Shown: one piece after another, positions 1 to 9,400 of the stretch
How the letters are laid out: the number at the start of each line of letters is the position of its first letter
How positions within the stretch are numbered: the first letter of the stretch is position 1
DNA from: Dermatemys mawii
Taxonomy: Eukaryota > Chordata > Testudines > Dermatemydidae
NCBI GenBank assembly: GCA_007922305.1
Contig: ML677374.1
Coordinates: 6,087,991 to 6,151,990, forward strand
Reading direction: 5' to 3'
DNA: 64,000 nucleotides
The notes under the pieces: model-generated
The model's database searches: none
Told to the model about the DNA's origin: nothing
What the model saw: the letters and a program-made list of their open reading frames with translations, nothing else
Position numbers and translations under genes: made by a program

Positions 1-231
1 TCTCCCCTCCCTCCTGGAAAGCACTAAGCGCCACCAAACAGCTGTTTGGTGGCGGAAAGTGCCTGAAGTTAAACAGGAGCAGGACTGTGGTGTGCTGCGA
101 GGAGGGGAGCTTAGCGGGCTGCAGGAAATAACTCTGGGGGAGAAGGGAGGCGCAGGGAGCTTGTCAGGCCACAGGAAATATCCCCGCGGGCCACATGTGG
201 CCCACACGCTGTGTGTTTGAGACCCCTGGTT
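1..231. mobile_element. Non-autonomous DNA-transposon-like repeat, truncated by the window edge
   Basis: The stretch is GC-rich compared with what follows. It carries the phrase AGGAAATAACTC and a second related phrase, AGGAAATATCCCC, and ends in a run reading GTTTGAGACCCCTGG. From memory this combination is a common interspersed repeat of turtle genomes, usually considered a non-autonomous DNA element. It contains the long palindrome listed separately. No coding sequence is present. The left end lies outside the window, so length and target-site duplication cannot be judged. The family name is not certain. Confidence 0.6.
21..62. repeat. 42-bp near-perfect palindrome centred on CAGCTG
   Basis: The two 21-base arms meet at positions 41/42. 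The inner 26 bases (29-54) are a perfect inverted repeat with the core CCACCAAACAGCTGTTTGG. The outer parts match apart from about three bases. It lies within the repeat at 1-231 and probably belongs to that family's consensus. A hairpin or cruciform is possible. Confidence 0.85.
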
Positions 232-604
232 TAAAAGAAGAGGGTAAAGTGAATCAAAGTAATCAGGAAATAAAGAAAACTTCCCATTTTGGGGATCAGC
301 CCAGTGGCACTTCATCTGTGCTGAGAATTTTAGGCAAGGGTGCAGCTGTACTGGTGTCAGGATTGATGAGAATGCTCATGTAGTCTAGCTCAAGGGTTCT
401 TAGATGTCAGATGACCATGATCATTCTGCCTTTTCCATATTGCTAAATGGGAAGAGGGTCCTGGTTAGACTGAAGAGGTGGTCTGGGGTGAGCCCACTGA
501 GGATAAGGTTGAGACTAACAGGTGTAATCAATTTGCAGCCAGTACAGTGTAAGGAATATAGGATTTGGATCCATATTAATTAGGCCATGTTTGAATAGAA
601 CTAG
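232..604. other. Unassigned sequence, no gene seen
   Basis: No recognised repeat, RNA gene or protein-like frame. The short open frame at 195-383 begins inside the repeat and looks fortuitous. Confidence 0.5.
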
Positions 605-702
605 GAACATGGAGCCCAGTTCTCCACAAATCTAAATCAGTCCATCACCATTGATTCCAATGGAACGATGCTGATTTACACGTGCAGAGGACCTGGCCAT
701 TC
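605..702. mobile_element. Short palindromic MITE-like repeat
   Basis: The element runs from a GGAGCCCAGTTCTCC-type end, through a loop reading CCATTGATTCCAATGG at 648-663, to a GAGGACCTGGCC-type end. This is the shape of a very common turtle/archosaur palindromic repeat whose ends read GGGCCAGATTCTCAGCTGG and whose middle reads CCATTGAAGTCAATGG. The copy is old and has several mismatches between arms. Confidence 0.5.
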
Positions 703-1205
703 TTTTAGAATGAAGGGTTCCTTACTTACCAAGTGCCGTCCGTGCAGGTGGTGTGGTGGAGAGACGCTTTTCTCTACACAAATCTTGTTGATTGCCCCAT
801 AGCAGCTGCAGCTTTCAGTCATCTGTCATTGCATAGGAGACGTAACTAAGAGGCGATTGGCTGCCTAAACAGTCAAGTTGAGCTTACTGCGCTTTCCAGC
901 ATTGCTCAGAGCAGATTTTGTACTTTGCAGTCAGAAATGGAGGAAACTTGGGTGCAATAACATCACTTGAGAAGGCATTGTCCTTTCAGTAGCTCGGGAG
1001 GGAGTTATTTGTGTAGTACTTTAGCTGCTGTTTTCAGTTTTAATCCTGGGGCAAAACTTCCTGAGTTTCTTGAGGGTAAATCCTCAGCGGGTGTAATTTA
1101 GCATTGTCATTAGAACTATTCTGATTCACACCAGGTATGGCTCTGACCCATAGTCTTTTGTGTCAAAGATGGAGCCAACAAATGCCCTTGTTTCATTGAC
1201 TTTTA
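703..1205. other. Unassigned sequence, no gene seen
   Basis: No open frame resembling a protein and no repeat family that I can name. Weak MITE-like wording (CTGATTCACACCAGG) appears near 1120. Confidence 0.45.
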
Positions 1206-1300
1206 TTCTGATTTCACATACATTAGCTATACCAGTGGAACTCCATTGTCTTTAGTGGAGTTGCTCTTGATTTACACAAACATAAACAAGAGAGGAAAGT
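1206..1300. mobile_element. Degraded palindromic MITE-like repeat
   Basis: The loop phrase ACTCCATTGTCTTTAGTGGA and the flanking GATTTACAC wording match the same palindromic family as 605-702. Both outer ends are eroded. Confidence 0.35.
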
Positions 1301-2118
1301 TTCCAGTTAAACTGAATACAATTTTTCTTGTGGCTGTGAAGGAAAAGAAATGCTGTTTGTATCTTTACTGTGCAGCCTCTCCTAAGTGTTATGATAAGGT
1401 TACAGAGTTACTAAAAGTGGGGTATCTTTTGTGTGTGTGTGTGAAACAGATGTGAATGAACGCAAGTTCGATTTCCAAGCACTGCCTGGGGAATATTGTT
1501 AACTAATTATAGAAAACAGAAGATGTGCTCCCCTCTTCTTGCATTTTTGATAAACATTGTCCCCTCTCAACAGCTGAGTATTTAATTAGGGTTGATTGTT
1601 GTTAACATGTTCAATAACTACTCATTAGAAGGGGGAGGTGTCTTCTGATCCAACGTGGCCTGAAGCACAGAAGAACGGAGGGTGTTCATAATTAAGGATG
1701 CAATTTATTTTAGTAAGTCATGTGTACAGCAGCCAACATTTTAGGTTAATTTTCAAGGTTAAAGGGTAGAATTTAAAAAAATCTTTCTTCCAACTTCTGA
1801 GGACACAGTCTTATTTGATAGCTATCCTTCTATACCCATGGTGTGAGTGACTTCACCTGTCTGGCCTTAGATCAAATAGGTTTAAGAGAGTCCAAAGATG
1901 CCAGGTATCAGTGGATATACAATATATGCTAGGATTGCTCATATCTCTATAAATCCATGCCATGAGGAACAGTTGATACAGCAAGATGTGTATATGTTTG
2001 CTACTAAACCTCTGTCCAAAATGGCAAAGCAAAGCAGTGGAAAGGTTTTACCTTGGTCATCAGAAATGAACTATCAGGTAAGATAGACTTAGCACTGAAC
2101 CTTACCTCAAGCCCCCAG
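1301..2118. other. Unassigned AT-rich sequence
   Basis: A (GT)n run of six units lies near 1431-1442. No recognised repeat or gene. An open frame at 1898-2086 ends close to a GGTAAGAT splice-donor-like site at 2076, but no acceptor, homologue or good start supports an exon. Confidence 0.4.
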
Positions 2119-2119
2119 A

Positions 2120-2180
2120 TCTGGGCACCCCTTAATTAAGGTTTAGTTATCTGGGCCACCCCTTAATTATGGTTTAATTA
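2120..2180. repeat. Tandem duplication of a 30-31 bp TTAATTA-containing unit
   Basis: Copy one (2120-2149) and copy two (2150-2180) both begin TCTGGGC, continue with ACCCCTTAATTA and differ by one inserted C and two substitutions. A further GGCTAATTAAAG follows. Each unit holds two homeodomain-type TTAAT/TAATTA cores, so four to five such cores lie within 75 bases. Confidence 0.85.
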
Positions 2181-2684
2181 TGGCTAATTAAAGTTTGGGT
2201 CTTGGTGTGAACTCGGCAGCTCAGGTTTGTCTTTAATTCTTAAGAGAATTTAGTGAAGAAGGAAGATCTCTAACTGGATATTCATACAAAAAAGGTGTCC
2301 TGGGTTGTGAATTCTCCATTTTGAAAAGTTCCCAGCAAGGTAGCATGGCCTTGTAACCTCATTAAGAGTCATGAGGAACAGAGTTGGCAGGACCTGCTCT
2401 ATAAACAGCCCACAGAGTTTGATTTATTCAGGTCTACTATTGTTTCTCAACCAGGTGTTTAAATGTCATTGCATTGTCTCTAAACTCATGAAGATGAACA
2501 CTAGACCTGTTGAATATCCAGAGAAGATAGACACGATAGTGTAGTGTGATATAAAGGTATTGACAGCTTGTGTTCGGGATATCACTGTCACTCGTGCAGG
2601 AAAGCCTCAAGTGAGTTCAACAGACTATCCTGAAGGAGTATTGGCGTGCACATCTCCCATCCAATTTTCTGGAGTTGCCATATA

Positions 2685-2796
2685 TTTTAGAAATTTGCAG
2701 ATACTCAAGATAGTTAAGACCAAAGCAGACTGTGAAGAACTTCAAAAAGATCTCACAAAACTAAGTGATTGGGCAACAAGATGGCAAATGAAATGT
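2685..2796 (+). pseudogene. CR1 LINE fragment, reverse-transcriptase palm region
   Basis: The + strand frame reads KTKADCEELQKDLTKLSDW followed by ATRWQMK, which I recognise as the CR1 ORF2 segment just after the catalytic FADD box. The FADD box itself is damaged: a few bases are lost between 'AFAGD'-type wording and LKIVKT, so the aspartate pair is missing. The fragment stops where the family would continue FNVDKC. Both ends are truncated. This is a dead 5'- and 3'-truncated copy, not a functional enzyme. Confidence 0.8.
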
Positions 2797-3204
2797 CTCC
2801 TGCTGTTTAATTCCTGTTATGTTGAGGCAAACAGGATTTGATACTTTTTTTATGAAGAGATAGGATCGCATCAGAGACTTGACTCGAGCATCAATTTCTG
2901 AACCTTCCTAACCTTGACCACTCCCTGGACCCTGAATTTTAGCTAGCCTGTGATGTAAAATAAGGGAAACAATGCCATGTTGGGAAGCTGAAAAATTTCA
3001 TGTTTGGAAAGGAAAGAAGGAAACATTTTTGTGGTAGATGTATTAAAAACAAAAGAAGATATCTCCTTGAGGCTGTTTTGTGGCTTGGAATATCAGGGGA
3101 AATCCTGGGTGGGATGGATTAGTGAGCAAAGGGCACGTGAGGTGGTCAAGGGTGCATGTTCAAATGCAATTTTTTATGTGGCTGTGTAATTTATCACACT
3201 GCAA
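2797..3204. other. Unassigned sequence between repeats
   Basis: AT-rich, no gene. An open frame at 3004-3189 (61 codons) shows no recognisable motif. It could be more of an old transposon. Confidence 0.4.
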
Positions 3205-3298
3205 CCCTGTGACCTGAAGAAGAGCTACTTGAAATTTGTTCCTTCCACCAACAGAAGTTGGTCCAAGAAAAGATATTACTTCACCTCCAAGTCTCTGT
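3205..3298 (+). mobile_element. Interspersed repeat, left piece ('GACCTGAAGAAGAGC' family)
   Basis: The piece begins GACCTGAAGAAGAGCTAC and passes through CCAACAGAAGTTGGTCCAAG and AAAGATATTACTTCACC. From memory this is a widespread turtle/crocodilian repeat. The expected ending of that family is absent; the sequence continues into unrelated DNA at about 3299. Confidence 0.6.
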
Positions 3299-3469
3299 CA
3301 TGTGGTATATGTTCAAAGTTCCATGTAAAGAATACACACAAGAAGTCATTTATAGTACACAAGTTGTATTGGTCCTACAAAAATCAGAAACTATGCCACA
3401 TGTTCTTGAACATCCTCTATTGGCACTTTATTAAACTCTTTGCGTGTATATGGACATCTCTCATTTACA

Positions 3470-3535
3470 GGGCACTACAAGGACTCCTCATTGTTTTTAC
3501 TGATACAGACTAACACGGCTACCCCTCTGAATCCT
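3470..3535 (+). mobile_element. Interspersed repeat, right piece ('CAGACTAACACGGCTACC' family)
   Basis: The phrase ACTGATACAGACTAACACGG leading to CTACCCCTCTGAA is the hallmark right end of a very abundant turtle repeat, preceded as usual by GGCACTACAAGGACTCC. It lies in the same orientation as the 3205-3298 piece, with 170 bases of unrecognised DNA between them. Confidence 0.7.
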
Positions 3536-3769
3536 ATATCAGAGTATCCCTCTCTCTTTGTGTGAATTATAGTTTAATGATAATTTAAACATAGGTTTTA
3601 TTTTATTTTTTTTAGCATTTACGGTTAAGGGTATGATTTAAACTGAAAATTGAAGGAAATTCTGAGGTTTCATACATAAACCACTCTTTGCCGAGGGACT
3701 GCAGAAATCAGAATAGTGACACCACCTTACAAATCAGATTTTGTTACCCTATAACATCTTCAGACAACT

Positions 3770-3888
3770 CTGTGAGACATTATTATTTAGTATTTTTATT
3801 TATTATGGACAAGGACCCCATTGTGCGAGGCCCTGTACAAACACAGAACAAAAAGGGTCCCTGTCCCAGAGAGTTTATCATCTAAGTA
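3770..3888 (-). mobile_element. SINE tail (MIR/CORE-like, antisense)
   Basis: Read on the + strand the sequence goes from an ATTATTATTTAG stretch through CCCCATTGTGCGAGGCC, GTACAAACACAGAAC and GTCCCTGTCCCAGAG to a TTATCATCTAAG end. This is the reverse of the 3' tail of a common amniote SINE. The head and CORE parts are absent, so it is a 5'-truncated insertion. Confidence 0.65.
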
Positions 3889-5317
3889 ACTCTCAATTGT
3901 TAACTCTTCTAATTTGCTGATGTTATGGATTTCAACGTGAGAGCCTTTACATTCCTTGTAAAAGGAGCTTAAGTTAAATGAGAATCAAGCGTATGCATGT
4001 ATAATCACACGGGCCTCTATATCTTGATACATGATATATTTGAAAGAGGAAAATGCCCTTGATATCTTGCAGAACAGAAGAATACAATTATTGAGAAAGA
4101 AACTGATGCACAAATACTTCTTGTACTGTGGAGAGAAGAAACTAGCTATCTCTCTGTTTTGACCTCAGGCAGTGTCTTTTTCTTCGTCCATCCCATATCC
4201 CTGCTATCTGAATGCAAAGTCTTGCATAAAGCAATGAAAATATGCTGATTTGGAATTACATATTACAAGGACTTTACAGCTGCATCAAATTATCTTGGCA
4301 TATATATTTTTGGGGGTATATATGAAAATGTCTTTTATCATTTAATGCGATCGTATGTTTTCCAAGGAAATTGAATTAGATAAATATTTACACAAAGAAT
4401 TACTATATCAAGATACAGAGGTGTGTATAAATATATTTCACCGGAAAACTTGCAGCAGAAGTCAGAAATATGGAGATTTTCAGACTTACCCACTCCTTTC
4501 CAATAGTCTGTGTCTGTTCCTTTAAGTTTTGTGGGAAGAATGTTGTCTCCAATGTCAAAATGTCTATCGGAAGAAAGGTCTTTAGTAAGCAGGTGAAAAC
4601 ATGCCAGTTTTTTTTTAAAGCTAAAGTGTCAGTATATAAGGACTGCTGAGGTTTACAATCAATATGGGTTTTATCAAATAATACAATCATGGGAGGGTGG
4701 AACATTTTTCAGCATTTCACATTTGACTGTATTTATATAGGAAATAACTGTGTGTCTGCCAGAAGATCTCATCCTGAGGACTTAGAGAGCTTGCAGACTA
4801 GGTCAGAATCAAAGGCAGACATTTGAATTAATTGTGAAAAACGTGACATAAAAATTCCTTTTCAGGTGCGTGTGAGGGAATTAGAAAAAAACTGTATGTT
4901 TTTAAGGCATATTGAAATTTACCAACATCACTTTTCAAATCATGAGAACTCTTCCTTTTTCCCCCGTTAGACTGTAAAGGAAGGGGATTTCGACAATATT
5001 TAACTGACTCATGTCTCACTCAGGTAACTCAGGAGCTGCTGATGCAATGACCACTTTGACAGAAGATAGAAGGTAGGAGAATATTATAACAGCATCCTCT
5101 TCTAGTGAGAGTTTTGAACTCATACGTGTGTGTGTTTTACTGCCCTATAACAGATGAAATGTCAGATGTGCTTAAGTGTGTGTGAGAGAGAATGAGAAAT
5201 ACTGAACAGATAGGCTCTTGAGACATTCCTAATACGGATAATGTCGCCTCCTATAGACTGCAGCCCACAAATGGTATAAACTCTGATCCTACTGTGGACA
5301 ATATAGACACAAATTTT
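3889..5317. other. Unassigned AT-rich sequence, no gene seen
   Basis: About 1.4 kb without a recognised repeat. Antisense open frames at 4403-4705 and 4828-5019 have no motif, no splice context and AT-driven composition. Regulatory content is possible but nothing specific shows. Confidence 0.4.
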
Positions 5318-5520
5318 AACAATACTGATGGTGATTAATGTTTGGAACATCTTACCAAGGGATGTGGTAGATTCTGCATTACTCAGATTTTTTTGTAGAT
5401 ATTCACTACTTCAGTCACATGTTATTGGGCTTGGTGCAGGAATCACTGAGTGAAATTCTATGGCCCATGAGAGAGGTCAGACGAGATGATCACAATGGTC
5501 CTTTAAAATCTATAAATTCT
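5318..5520 (+). mobile_element. CR1 LINE 3' end
   Basis: The + strand reads GGAACATCTTACCAAGGGAT, then a T/A-changed middle, then GGTCAGACGAGATGATCACA and ATGGTCCTTTAAAATCTATAA. This is the end of CR1 ORF2 plus its short 3' untranslated region, as in turtle CR1 subfamilies. It is truncated on the 5' side and lacks the terminal octamer repeats. It is diverged and not coding. Confidence 0.8.
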
Positions 5521-5785
5521 CTTTTCAGCTCAAAAGATGCTTTTGGAACCTGACAACCCTGATGTCTTATACAGAACTTGTCATCTGCTACCCTGTCTAT
5601 CAAAACAATCAGATTGCTGTTTCCGTGTGGAGCTCAAACATATGGTATGTTAATGTCATCCTGCACCACAAAGGTCAGAGTAGACACTACATTGTAGGTT
5701 CCCCCAGAAATCCCACTGTTATGCAACACACTGGGACAAAAATGCTATTTGGTCTAGGAGAGAATGCATAAAGCTGGGCCAGTCC

Positions 5786-5836
5786 AGTCTCGGTGACCAT
5801 AATGGTCCCTTCTGAGCTTAAAATCTGTGACTCTAG
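5786..5836 (+). mobile_element. CR1 LINE 3' terminus, very short
   Basis: TCTCGGTGACCATAATGGTC followed by CCTTCTGAGCTTAAAATCTG matches the last ~50 bases of the same CR1 3' end found at 5318-5520. Two 3' ends in the same orientation within 300 bases suggest two insertions. Confidence 0.65.
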
Positions 5837-6003
5837 GAATCCTGTCGTGGTTACAACTGAAGGAGAAAGAGAGAGAGTTATCAACATCCAAACACCTGCC
5901 ACTCTCTCAGAGCCACAATAACTGAGCAATCATCCCCCTGTTTCTTGCAGTCCCAGATGACAGCGTGTGAGGATGTTTCTTTTAAACTCCATCACTCCAG
6001 AGT

Positions 6004-6215
6004 ATTCTGCATCACTTTGTAGGGATTCTGGATCACCGTGGGAATGTATGCATGCATTCTGGATTGCCTTAGGATAATGTGCTGACGTGTGTGCACCCAC
6101 ACAGAGGGATTCTGGATTGGTTTGGGGAGTATGTTATGTGCGTATGTAGGACGGGGGTTCTGGATCACCTTGGGAGGAACTGGAAGTTCTGGATTACTTA
6201 GGAGGTCTTTCAGTC
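6004..6215. repeat. Degenerate, irregularly spaced minisatellite-like array
   Basis: The word RTTCTGGAT(C/T)(A/G)C recurs at about 6004, 6025, 6055, 6109, 6157 and 6186, usually followed by a CTTGGGA/CTTAGGA-like word. Spacing varies from 21 to 54 bases, so units have been inserted into or partly deleted. On the minus strand it creates an open frame (5992-6351) with repeated IQNP words, which is a by-product of the repeat. Confidence 0.65.
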
Positions 6216-7104
6216 TCCTTGGGGGATGCAGTATGCTCAGGGGTAGGGGCATTACAAAGCACTTGCCTTTAGAGTCCTTATATACCTGAAGGTATTTCTC
6301 CCCTTTTGCAGAGGGACTCAGGGCCCGATTCAGAGCAGGTGTAATTTGCACATCAGTAAGCAGCCTTAAATTGGTGCAAGAGGGTGTAAGCAGTTACAGT
6401 TTATGTGACAAAGGGGCATATGGACGGGGCTGTAGCGGGGCTGTCCAAGAGGAGGGAAAATGGAGGTGTAGGATAAGGCACATGATGGGCTCTGGGGATA
6501 CTCTAGCTATGTCTTTTTCCTGCTTTGTGTGATTTCCAGTGGAGCTACCAGGGAGAGTTGTGGAACTGTAGCGATTATTTCTATAATATGCTCTATAAAT
6601 ATCTAAGATGTGGCTTGATTTTTAGAGATGCTGAACGCTTGCCACTTCCGTTAGCTTCAGTGGGAGCTCTGGATGCAATGCACTTTGGGAAATCTGGCCG
6701 ATAGTGTAGGTTCTCCACCTTTGTGAGATCACTCGTGGCAGGGCTAGGACAAGTACTGACAAATAAAAGAGAGGTATATTTAGTCTTTTTCATCTGTGCT
6801 CACACTGAGTAGCCCCATAATCTGCAAGTGACTGGACTGGAATCAGGCGGCTGGTGTGCAGAGGAAGGTGCTATGCAATGTGAGTAAGGAGTAGGAGCCA
6901 ACATCTCATCCTTTAGTAAGTGACACAACATTCAGTTTATGCAATATGGGAAACCTTTCCCTCCCCGGCCTGTCAATGGGGATGGGCTTTAGTGGCACCC
7001 CTAAGTTCTTGCATAGTAAAGAAAAATTATTAGGGCACATTCTGCCAACACCTATGATGGGATGAAACATTGATTGCCTTGGGGAGTCCCATGGAAGGCA
7101 CACA
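6216..7104. other. Unassigned sequence with eroded MITE halves
   Basis: Half-palindrome wording appears at 6329-6362 (GGGCCCGATTCAGAGCAGG) and 6627-6705 (TTCAGTGGGAGCTCTGG, then AAATCTGGCC). No gene seen. Confidence 0.4.
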
Positions 7105-7172
7105 GCTCAAATCCTCCATGGTGTTTTGGCACCTAACTCCCATTGATTTCAGTGCCTTTGAGGATCTGAGCC
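7105..7172. mobile_element. Palindromic MITE-like repeat
   Basis: The left arm reads CTCAAATCCTCCATGGTG and the right arm GCCTTTGAGGATCTGAGCC, which are inverted copies. ACTCCCATTGATTTCAGTG forms the loop. This is a known sauropsid palindromic repeat type. Confidence 0.6.
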
Positions 7173-7278
7173 ATGCCACTTATTACCCACTGGTGCTAAA
7201 TGTTTGCAGAATCAAGCTGATAAATCAGACCTGTCATCATGCCTCTCCTTTGCTGCCTGTCTTTTACTGCTGCCATCC

Positions 7279-7360
7279 TGACCTCTCTAGCCTCCTTTCT
7301 TATTTCCTTTCTTGGCTACTGACCTCTCTAGCGTCCTTTCCTATTTCCTTTCTTGGCTAC
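7279..7360. repeat. Recent tandem duplication, 2 x 41 bp
   Basis: Copies 7279-7319 and 7320-7360 both read TGACCTCTCTAG and end TTTCTTGGCTAC, differing by only two bases. About 95% identity implies a young duplication compared with the old repeats around it. Confidence 0.9.
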
Positions 7361-7633
7361 TGGTCTTGGATGGAATATTAATGAATGAAAGGCACCTTTA
7401 AAATGACTTTCTATTTTTCCAAAGCTGGATATTTTGGTCTCATGTAGCTCACTGGCAGGCCAGTAGACCCGGTGTTCCTTTCACCGGGCCATTATACGAG
7501 TGTAGTTCCATTGATGTTAGTGGAGTTACTTCATGGGGTCTCGCTGAGAGCACACGCTGATCCAAGAGACAAATGAGTATGCAGTATTGTGAGGGAGGCT
7601 GTGCCCGCTGAGGTACATGGGGCAGGCTGGGCA

Positions 7634-7730
7634 GAAGGCACACAAAGGAGGCCGAGCGCGCTGCTCCAGGGAGGGTGCAGGGGGGAGAATTGGCTGAAGG
7701 CACACGGAGGAAGCCGGGCGCGCGGCTCCA
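7634..7730. repeat. GC-rich CpG-containing duplication with 62-bp period
   Basis: The 35-base copies at 7634-7668 and 7696-7730 share GAAGGCACAC and end GGCTCCA or TGCTCCA, with GCGCG inside each. The intervening sequence is GGGAGGGTGCAGGGGGGAG. The block is far GC-richer than its surroundings. Its origin is unknown. Confidence 0.8.
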
Positions 7731-8127
7731 ATGATGGTACCTGGAAGGAGTCAGCTCTGCGGTTCCAGCACATTCCTATTTCTGCTGACTAGATGCTTTT
7801 GCAGGGGCAAAGGTGGGGGTGGGAGGGAGACTCAGCAGTAAAAAAGGGAAAAAAAATCCCTCTCTCTTCCCAGTGCTCCTTTCTCTGGTATTTATTTATT
7901 TATTTATGTTGTGCCTCCTGACAGCGATGATGGAACTGTCATGCTTTAGTGGCCACAGTCTCATGATCAGGCACCTATTCTCTACAGTTTAATCTCTTTA
8001 CTCCTTTTATATAGAGATTCTATATATAACCCCCAGCCAAACAAAACGTGAAGAAAAATCAAATCTAATTACATGCCATTGATTTCTTTCCAAATTTGCT
8101 TCTAATACACTTTTTGACTCCTTGACG
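7731..8127. other. Unassigned sequence with a TTTA run
   Basis: Simple (TTTA)n sequence lies at about 7890-7907. No gene or named repeat. Confidence 0.45.
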
Positions 8128-8310
8128 GTTTTTTTTCCCCTTCTCCTTTCGTTTCCCCACTTTCATTCATTCGGCTGCAGCCTCCTCTCATGAAAATGAG
8201 TTTCTAGATTGCCTTGCATTGGACTTGCAGGACCACGGAGCGTTTAGGGAATATGCAGACCGACAGGTTTTTGCTTTTAATAGGAAATGGGGATTCTCAG
8301 TGCGTTGAAG
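8128..8310 (+). other. Exon-like segment: open frame after a polypyrimidine tract and AG
   Basis: A pyrimidine-rich tract at 8128-8175 ends in GGCTGCAG (AG at 8181), as in a splice acceptor. The + frame then stays open to a TGA at about 8308, reading HENEFLDCLALDLQDHGAF and then REYADRQ. CAGGTTTTT at 8265-8273 could act as a weak donor. I do not recognise the peptide. Sixty open codons can occur by chance, so this is a candidate only. Confidence 0.2.
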
Positions 8311-9186
8311 ATTTTCATAAGGCACAGGTAGGACCTTGCAGCTTTCTGAAAATTATTTCTACTTTTTAAACCTGACCTCTGTTTATGGGGTGTGCAGGGA
8401 ACTAGAGCTGCTGACCATCAGCAGCTGCACTTAGCTGTATTTATTTAACAGAATAACTTACCATGTACTTGGTGACATTAGTGCTTTTAGCAATTGAGAC
8501 CAGTTCTTGGTTATCCTGGGGCTCATGTGTTGCAGTTTGCGGGGGCGGTGCAGGAGGGAGGAGGATATCTGATTAAATTCTACTGTGTCAGCCTTTGCAA
8601 ATGATCAGTCTACTCAATGTCTATTCTACTATTTTTGCTATCTTGGATCTCTTGTTTGCCCAGCTTGTCTTTGTGCTTAGCTATGTATTTATTTATTTAT
8701 TTGATCTCCGAGCAATTGAGTATGTTGCTCCAATAAAAGCATTGAAAGCAGCGAGAGATACCTCTGCATGTGATAGCTGGGGAGTTTGCATGCTTATGAG
8801 GCAGCTACTGAGGGTCTGTGACATTCACTCATCTGATCAGTCTTTCAAACCAGAACTCTCGCCGCTTGTTACATGTTAACGCAAATACATTTCAAGGATG
8901 GGGGATGAGTAAGGAAGGACAATCGAGTACATTGTCAATCTCTCAAGTCACTCATCAGGAGTTTCAGAATCTGGCTAGTGTATGTTTTAAATGTTCAGTA
9001 ACTGCTGTAATGGAAAGAGAGAGGAGAAGGAGGTAAATATTTGAATAGCTTAAGATACAATACATTGTTTCCTTGCCTTTGAGTTGCAATCGATCAAAAA
9101 TAGCATATGGGATGTCGATACAGTCTGTCAGGGTGTTTATTACTTGATTTTGAACACACCAGGAAATATTGATTTTGGCAGGGGGG
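8311..9186. other. Unassigned sequence
   Basis: No named repeat apart from a (TTTA)n run at about 8690-8704. An open frame at 8595-8879 is hydrophobic at its N-terminal half, but its composition reflects T-richness and nothing supports a gene. Confidence 0.4.
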
Positions 9187-9400
9187 TGAGTGGTCTTGTG
9201 GCTACAGACCATGACTGGGAGTCAGGCAGAATCCATGTTCTGTTCCCAACTCTGCTAGGACTTCATCTCTGTGCCACTGTTCCCCATATCTGAATTTAAA
9301 TGGGATAATAATATCAATGTGTCTACTGGCATGTGTGTCAAAAGGCTTATTTCATTACTGGATGTAGAGTGGTTTGAGACCCTCAAATGGAAGGTGCTGG
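9187..9400 (+). mobile_element. MIR/CORE-type SINE
   Basis: The order of parts matches a tRNA-derived MIR-like SINE: a GACTGGGAGTCAGG head, a TTCCCAACTCTGCTAGGACT middle, GTGCCACTGTTCCCC and GGGATAATAATATCAATG, then a GAGACCCTCAAATGGAAGG tail. It is old and diverged. Confidence 0.65.

Noticed and set aside
5992..6351. 119-codon minus-strand frame with repeated IQNP words
   Set aside because: The periodicity comes from the ATTCTGGAT minisatellite; there is no domain, splice context or conservation evidence.
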